A DNA stretch of 64,000 nucleotides, from positions 496,001-560,000 of the forward strand of contig NZ_FNAE01000001.1 of NCBI RefSeq assembly GCF_900101755.1. The letters run 5' to 3'. Source of the stretch: Ectopseudomonas alcaliphila. Its GTDB lineage: Bacteria; Pseudomonadota; Gammaproteobacteria; Pseudomonadales; Pseudomonadaceae. The translations under genes were made by a program, and so were the position numbers. The notes beneath the pieces were generated by a model, which was not told where the DNA came from, ran no database searches, and saw only the letters and a list, made by a program, of their open reading frames with translations. The stretch's first letter is position 1, and the number at the start of each line of letters is the position of its first letter. Of the stretch, positions 60,091 to 64,000 are shown piece after piece.

Positions 60091-61365
60091 CTACCAGCGA
60101 TACACCGGAAAGCGCCGGCACAGCTCCGTCACCGACTCACGCACCCGGGCACGTACGGCCACTTGCGTTTCGCCACCCACCTCGAGCGCATCCAGCACCT
60201 CACACAGCCAGCCGGCTAAACGCTCGCACTCATCGATACCGAAGCCTCGCGTAGTCACGGCCGGCGTGCCGATGCGCAGCCCCGAGGTCACGAACGGCGA
60301 GCGTGGGTCGTTGGGCACCGAGTTCTTGTTGGCGGTGATATGGGCGTCGCTCAGGGCGGCATCCGCGTCCTTGCCGGTATAGGGCCTGTCGGACAGGTCG
60401 ATCAGCATCAGGTGGTTGTCGGTGCCGCCCGATACGATGCGATAACCCCGCTGCTGCAGCACGGCGGCCATGGCCCGGGCGTTGCTCAATACCTGGCGCT
60501 GGTAGGTCTTGAACTCGGGCAGCAGCGCTTCCTTGAAGGCTATCGCCTTGGCGGCGATGACGTGCATCAGCGGGCCGCCCTGAATGCCGGGAAATACGGC
60601 GGAATCGAGCCGCTTGTAGAAGTCCTCACCCTGCCCCCTGGCCAGGATGATGCCGCCTCGCGGGCCGCGCAGGGTCTTGTGGGTGGTGCTGGTGACCACG
60701 TGGGCATGGGGCAACGGGCTGGGGTATTCACCCGCCGCCACCAGGCCGGCGACATGCGCCATGTCTACCCAGAACACCGCCCCTACCTTGTCGGCGATGG
60801 CGCGCATGCGCGCCCAGTCCTTGTGCCGCGAATAGGCAGAGAAGCCGCCGATCAGCATTTTCGGCCGGGTTTGCAGGGCAATGCGCTCCATCTCGTCGTA
60901 GTCGATCAGGCCGGTTTCGGGATCGAGGCCATAGGGCACGATGCGGTAATGCCGCCCGGAGAAGTTGGACGGGTTGCCGTGGGTAAGGTGGCCACCCTGC
61001 GCCAGGTTCATGCCCATCACGGTGTCGCCCGGATTGGTCAGCGCCAGGAACACTGCCGCATTGGCCTGGGCCCCGGCGTGCGGCTGGACGTTGGCGTAGT
61101 CGCAATCGAACAATGCCTTGAGCCGCTCGATGGCCAGGCGCTCGGCCACGTCCACATGCTCGCAACCGCTGTAGTAGCGCTTGCCGGGGTAGCCTTCGGC
61201 GTACTTGTTGGTGAATACCGAGTGCTGGATCGCCATCACCAGCGGGCTGGCGTAGTTCTCGGAGGCGATCAACTCAACGTGATCCTCCTGGCGGCCTTCT
61301 TCAAGGCGCACGGCCTCGGCCAGTTCGGGGTCGAAATCGGCGAGGCTCAGGGCGGCGTCATACAT
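60091..61365 (-). CDS. glyA: Serine hydroxymethyltransferase
   Basis: 424 residues, usual size. Family features: [20 protein letters not shown] near residue 30, [40 protein letters not shown] and [20 protein letters not shown] with the PLP-binding lysine in THKT, near residue 227. [20 protein letters not shown] closes the core. It interconverts serine and glycine with tetrahydrofolate. It is the last gene of the benE-yggS-aminotransferase-glyA operon; other Pseudomonas carry additional glyA copies elsewhere, so this is probably a specialised paralogue. Confidence 0.95.
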   Translation of the reverse strand: MYDAALSLADFDPELAEAVRLEEGRQEDHVELIASENYASPLVMAIQHSVFTNKYAEGYPGKRYYSGCEHVDVAERLAIERLKALFDCDYANVQPHAGAQANAAVFLALTNPGDTVMGMNLAQGGHLTHGNPSNFSGRHYRIVPYGLDPETGLIDYDEMERIALQTRPKMLIGGFSAYSRHKDWARMRAIADKVGAVFWVDMAHVAGLVAAGEYPSPLPHAHVVTSTTHKTLRGPRGGIILARGQGEDFYKRLDSAVFPGIQGGPLMHVIAAKAIAFKEALLPEFKTYQRQVLSNARAMAAVLQQRGYRIVSGGTDNHLMLIDLSDRPYTGKDADAALSDAHITANKNSVPNDPRSPFVTSGLRIGTPAVTTRGFGIDECERLAGWLCEVLDALEVGGETQVAVRARVRESVTELCRRFPVYRW

Positions 61366-61384
61366 GGGGTAATTTCCTCGTGGG

Positions 61385-62566
61385 TCAGTTCGCAGGTTTC
61401 AGTAGCTGGGTAATGCGCTGGGCGATGTCGTCGATCTGCGCTTCGCTGCAGATCAGCGCCGGCAGCAGGCGGATGGTGCTGTCACGGGTCACGGTGATCA
61501 GCAGGCGTCGCTCGGTCAGTGCGCGCCCCACCAGTTCCTTGCAGGGGCGGCTCAGCTCGATGCCGACCATCAGGCCTCGGCCACGAATGGCGATGACTTC
61601 CGGGTGATCGCCCAACGCCTGCTGCAAACGCCCGAGCAGACGCTCGCCGAGCACGGCGGCGCGCAGTGGCAGGTCGTCGCGCTGCATGATGTCGAGCACG
61701 CTGCAGGCCACCCGACAGGCCAGCGGGTTGCCGCCGAAAGTGGAGCCATGCAGGCCCGGAGAGAACAGATCGGCGGCGGCGCCGCGCGCCACACAGGCGC
61801 CGATGGGCAGGCCATTGCCCAGGGCCTTGGCCAGGGTCATCACGTCGGCCGTGATGCCCGCATGCTGGTGGCCGAACCAGGCGCCGGTACGGCCCATGCC
61901 AGCCTGGATCTCGTCGAGCATCAGCAGCCAGCCATGCCGGTCGCACAGGGCCCGCAGTTCGCGCAGGTAGGCAATGCTGGCGACGCGGATGCCGCCCTCG
62001 CCCTGCACCGGCTCAAGCAGCACCGCGACGATGTCCGGGCACTGCTCGGCCACCTGGCGAACGGCCTCAATGTCGTCGTAGGGCACGCGCACGAAGCCGT
62101 CGAGCAAGGGTTCGAAGCCGGCTTGCTTGGCCGGGTTGCCCGAGGCGGACAGCGTGCCGATGGTGCGCCCATGGAAGCCGTTGTCCATCACCAGCACGGT
62201 CGGCCTGGCGATGCCCTTGCGTTGGCCATGCAGGCGCGCCAGCTTGAGGGCCGCCTCGTTGGCCTCGGCGCCCGAGTTGCAGAAGAACGCCCGCTGCATC
62301 CCGGTGAGTGCGCAAAGGCGATCGCCCAGGCGTTCCTGCCAGTCGATGCGAAAGACATTGGAGGTGTGCAGCAGCATCCCGGCCTGCTCGGCAATGACCG
62401 CAGTGATCTCCGGGTGCGCATGCCCGAGGCCGGTGACCGCCACGCCGGCGATGGCATCGAGGTACTCCACGCCCTGCTCGTCCCACAGCAGCGCACCGCT
62501 GCCACGAACGAAGGACACCGGTTGGCGGGCATAGGCACGCATCAGATGGGAATGAGCAATGGACAT
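61385..62566 (-). CDS. Class III aminotransferase (acetylornithine aminotransferase-like)
   Basis: 393 residues from the ATG at 62566 ([20 protein letters not shown]). PLP fold type [72 protein letters not shown], and [20 protein letters not shown] with the Schiff-base lysine in LAKAL. The closest characterised group is ArgD/ornithine aminotransferase, but the operon has no arginine genes, so the substrate is uncertain. 19 bases separate its stop from the glyA start. Confidence 0.92.
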   Translation of the reverse strand: MSIAHSHLMRAYARQPVSFVRGSGALLWDEQGVEYLDAIAGVAVTGLGHAHPEITAVIAEQAGMLLHTSNVFRIDWQERLGDRLCALTGMQRAFFCNSGAEANEAALKLARLHGQRKGIARPTVLVMDNGFHGRTIGTLSASGNPAKQAGFEPLLDGFVRVPYDDIEAVRQVAEQCPDIVAVLLEPVQGEGGIRVASIAYLRELRALCDRHGWLLMLDEIQAGMGRTGAWFGHQHAGITADVMTLAKALGNGLPIGACVARGAAADLFSPGLHGSTFGGNPLACRVACSVLDIMQRDDLPLRAAVLGERLLGRLQQALGDHPEVIAIRGRGLMVGIELSRPCKELVGRALTERRLLITVTRDSTIRLLPALICSEAQIDDIAQRITQLLKPAN

Positions 62567-62597
62567 GGATCGAACCTCACAGCAGCAGTGGAAAAGA

Positions 62598-63407
62598 TCA
62601 GGGTTGTTCAGCGGGCACGGCGCCCGGCCAGTAGTGGCTATCCGGCAGCGCGCGGGCGCCGAAAATCGCCTGGCCGACGCGCACCACCGTGGCGCCCTCT
62701 TCGATGGCGATCTCGAAATCCCCGGACATGCCCATCGACAGCGCATCCAGCTCGACGCCGGACGGTGCGTCCTGGCGTATTCGGTCACGCAGCTCACGCA
62801 GGCGCACGAAGCACTGGCGTACCCGCTCAGCCTCGCTGGAGAACAGCGCCAGGGTCATCAGCCCGCGCACCCGCAGGGCGGAAAATGCCGGCAGTGCCTG
62901 GACGAACGCCGCTACATCCTCCGGGGCCAGGCCGTACTTGCTGGCCTCGCCGGAGGTGTTGACCTGCACGAACACATCCAGCGCACGGCCCTCGACCTGC
63001 AGGCGGCGATCCAGCGCCTCGGCCAGGCGCAGGCTGTCCAGGGCCTGGAATTCCGTGGCGAAGCGCGCCACTAGCTTGGCCTTATTGGTCTGCAGGTGGC
63101 CGATCACCGACCACTGCAGATCGCCCAGGTCCTGCATGGCCTGCCACTTGCCATGGGCTTCCTGCACCTTGTTCTCGCCGAGCATCCGGCAGCCGGCGGC
63201 ATAGGCCAGGCGCAGGCTGGCCTCGGGCTTGGTCTTGCTCACCGGCAGCAGGCGCACCGAGACCGGGTCACGGCCAACGCGCTGGCAGGCCGCTTCGATA
63301 CGGCGCTGCACCTCGGCCAGGTTGTGGCGAAAATCTTCCACCGAGGCGGCCTCGGGGTAGCGCCCATGGTGGTCGTGGCGGGTGGCGGTGGGATGATCGA
63401 CTGGCAT
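62598..63407 (-). CDS. PLP homeostasis protein, YggS/PROSC family
   Basis: 269 residues, longer than the usual 230 by an N-terminal extension (MPVDHPTATRHDHHGRYPEA) rich in His. The start at 63407 overlaps the BenE stop by one base (TGATG), which supports it. The PLP lysine lies in LLPVSKTKPEASLRLAY; other features are GENKVQEAHGKWQAM, WSVIGHLQTNKAKLVARFAT, VQVNTSGEASKYGLAPEDV and SMGMSGDFEIAIEEGATVVR. It binds and balances free PLP and has no known catalytic role. The second copy expected beside pilT/proC is not in this window. Confidence 0.93.
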   Translation of the reverse strand: MPVDHPTATRHDHHGRYPEAASVEDFRHNLAEVQRRIEAACQRVGRDPVSVRLLPVSKTKPEASLRLAYAAGCRMLGENKVQEAHGKWQAMQDLGDLQWSVIGHLQTNKAKLVARFATEFQALDSLRLAEALDRRLQVEGRALDVFVQVNTSGEASKYGLAPEDVAAFVQALPAFSALRVRGLMTLALFSSEAERVRQCFVRLRELRDRIRQDAPSGVELDALSMGMSGDFEIAIEEGATVVRVGQAIFGARALPDSHYWPGAVPAEQP

Positions 63408-64000
63408 CAGTTCACCCCCTTGTTCACCGGCAGTTCCGCCGCGCCGGTCTGCGCCGGGCGTGGTGACCAGCGCCCATTGAGCATGGCGTAGGCCAGCAGG
63501 CCGATCACCAGTCCCCAGAACGCACCGCCGATGCCCAGCAGGTTGATGTCGGCGGCGGCTGCCAGGAAGGTGATCAGCGAGGCCTCACGGGTGCGTGCAT
63601 CGGCCATGGCGCTGGCCAGGCTGCCGCCAATGGTGCCGAGCAGCGCCAGGCCGGCCAGGGTAGCGATGAAGGTCGCCGGAAAGGCCATGAACACCGCCGC
63701 CAGGGTGACGCCGAAAATGCCCACCAGGATGTACAGCACCCCGGCGGCGATCCCGGCGATCCAGCGCTTGGAGGGGTCTTCATGGGCCTCGCGCCCAGTG
63801 CAGATGGCAGCGGTGATCGCGGCAAGGTTGAAGGCGTGCGAGCCGAACGGCGCCATCAGCAGGGAGCCAAGCCCGGTCAGGGTAACGATGGGGTTGGCGC
63901 TGGTGCTGAAACCATCGTTGCGCAACACCAGCATGCCGGGCATGTACTGCCCGGTCAGGGTGATCAGGAACAGCGGCAGCGCCACGCTCAGCAGTGCATT
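63407..64000 (-). CDS. Benzoate/H+ symporter BenE family (N-terminal part outside window)
   Basis: The C-terminal 197 residues are inside the window and the gene continues past the right edge; the frame is open to base 64000 (NALLSVALPLFLITLTGQYM). Membrane segments include LGSLLMAPFGSHAFNLAAIT, AGVLYILVGIFGVTLAAVFM, LAGLALLGTIGGSLASAMAD and LLGIGGAFWGLVIGLLAYAM. It is first of the operon seen here. BenE-type carriers are usually annotated as benzoate symporters, but the PLP-enzyme context suggests a different ligand, possibly a vitamer or amino acid. Confidence 0.9.
   Translation of the reverse strand, partial: NALLSVALPLFLITLTGQYMPGMLVLRNDGFSTSANPIVTLTGLGSLLMAPFGSHAFNLAAITAAICTGREAHEDPSKRWIAGIAAGVLYILVGIFGVTLAAVFMAFPATFIATLAGLALLGTIGGSLASAMADARTREASLITFLAAAADINLLGIGGAFWGLVIGLLAYAMLNGRWSPRPAQTGAAELPVNKGVN

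Overview
The window is GC-rich chromosome of a Pseudomonas, most likely of the P. mendocina / P. oleovorans / P. alcaliphila group (now Ectopseudomonas). This rests on protein resemblance, dense Pseudomonas-type REP palindromes, the cyo operon, a DUF2790 gene and gene order; I could not run a search. About 60 genes can be supported. No rRNA, tRNA, CRISPR array or intact insertion sequence is visible.

Layout. 1-4.3 kb: a truncated FAD oxidase gene, an AraC regulator, and a four-gene operon (DoxX protein, DUF2063 protein, DUF692/MNIO enzyme, secreted Cys-rich peptide with repeated EGKCG motifs) that looks like a bufferin/HvfA-type copper-binding RiPP system. 4.9-8.4 kb: an AT-rich array of seven small genes in one direction with six attC sites of 76-77 bp. 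This is an integron cassette array with no integrase in the window, and one cassette encodes a protein like ribosomal protein bS21. 8.5-9.4 kb: an ECF sigma factor and a zf-HC2 anti-sigma factor, the probable regulators of the peptide operon but now separated from it by the array. 9.4-25 kb: metabolic and transport genes (ketoacyl-ACP synthase III, FMN-binding glutamate synthase-like protein, pnuC-nadR, monooxygenase, HIT, GST, transporters, SDR, LysR). 25.2-25.8 kb: a non-coding element of about 550 bp built as a large imperfect palindrome.

25.9-30.4 kb: a carboxylate catabolism locus (MatC-like and CitMHS-like carriers, an amidohydrolase and a GntR regulator with a 26-bp palindrome). 30.5-40 kb: SulP transporter, chemoreceptor, alpha/beta hydrolase, MpaB-type protein with a divergent TetR regulator, and hypotheticals. 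40.1-45 kb: the complete cyoABCDE operon for cytochrome bo3 quinol oxidase, with an ANR/FNR-like box far upstream, followed by a REP-rich spacer. 46-51 kb: a thioredoxin-like protein and hrpA, which carries a REP palindrome in frame inside its coding sequence.

51-60 kb: an AT-rich Sel1/TonB-C lipoprotein gene, MFS/LysR and DMT/MFS/MarR transporter-regulator groups, AraC and cupin. 60-64 kb: an operon benE-like > yggS > class III aminotransferase > glyA, in which three consecutive products are pyridoxal-phosphate proteins.

The parts that most deserve follow-up are the RiPP operon with its sigma factor, the integron array that splits them, and the hrpA REP insertion.
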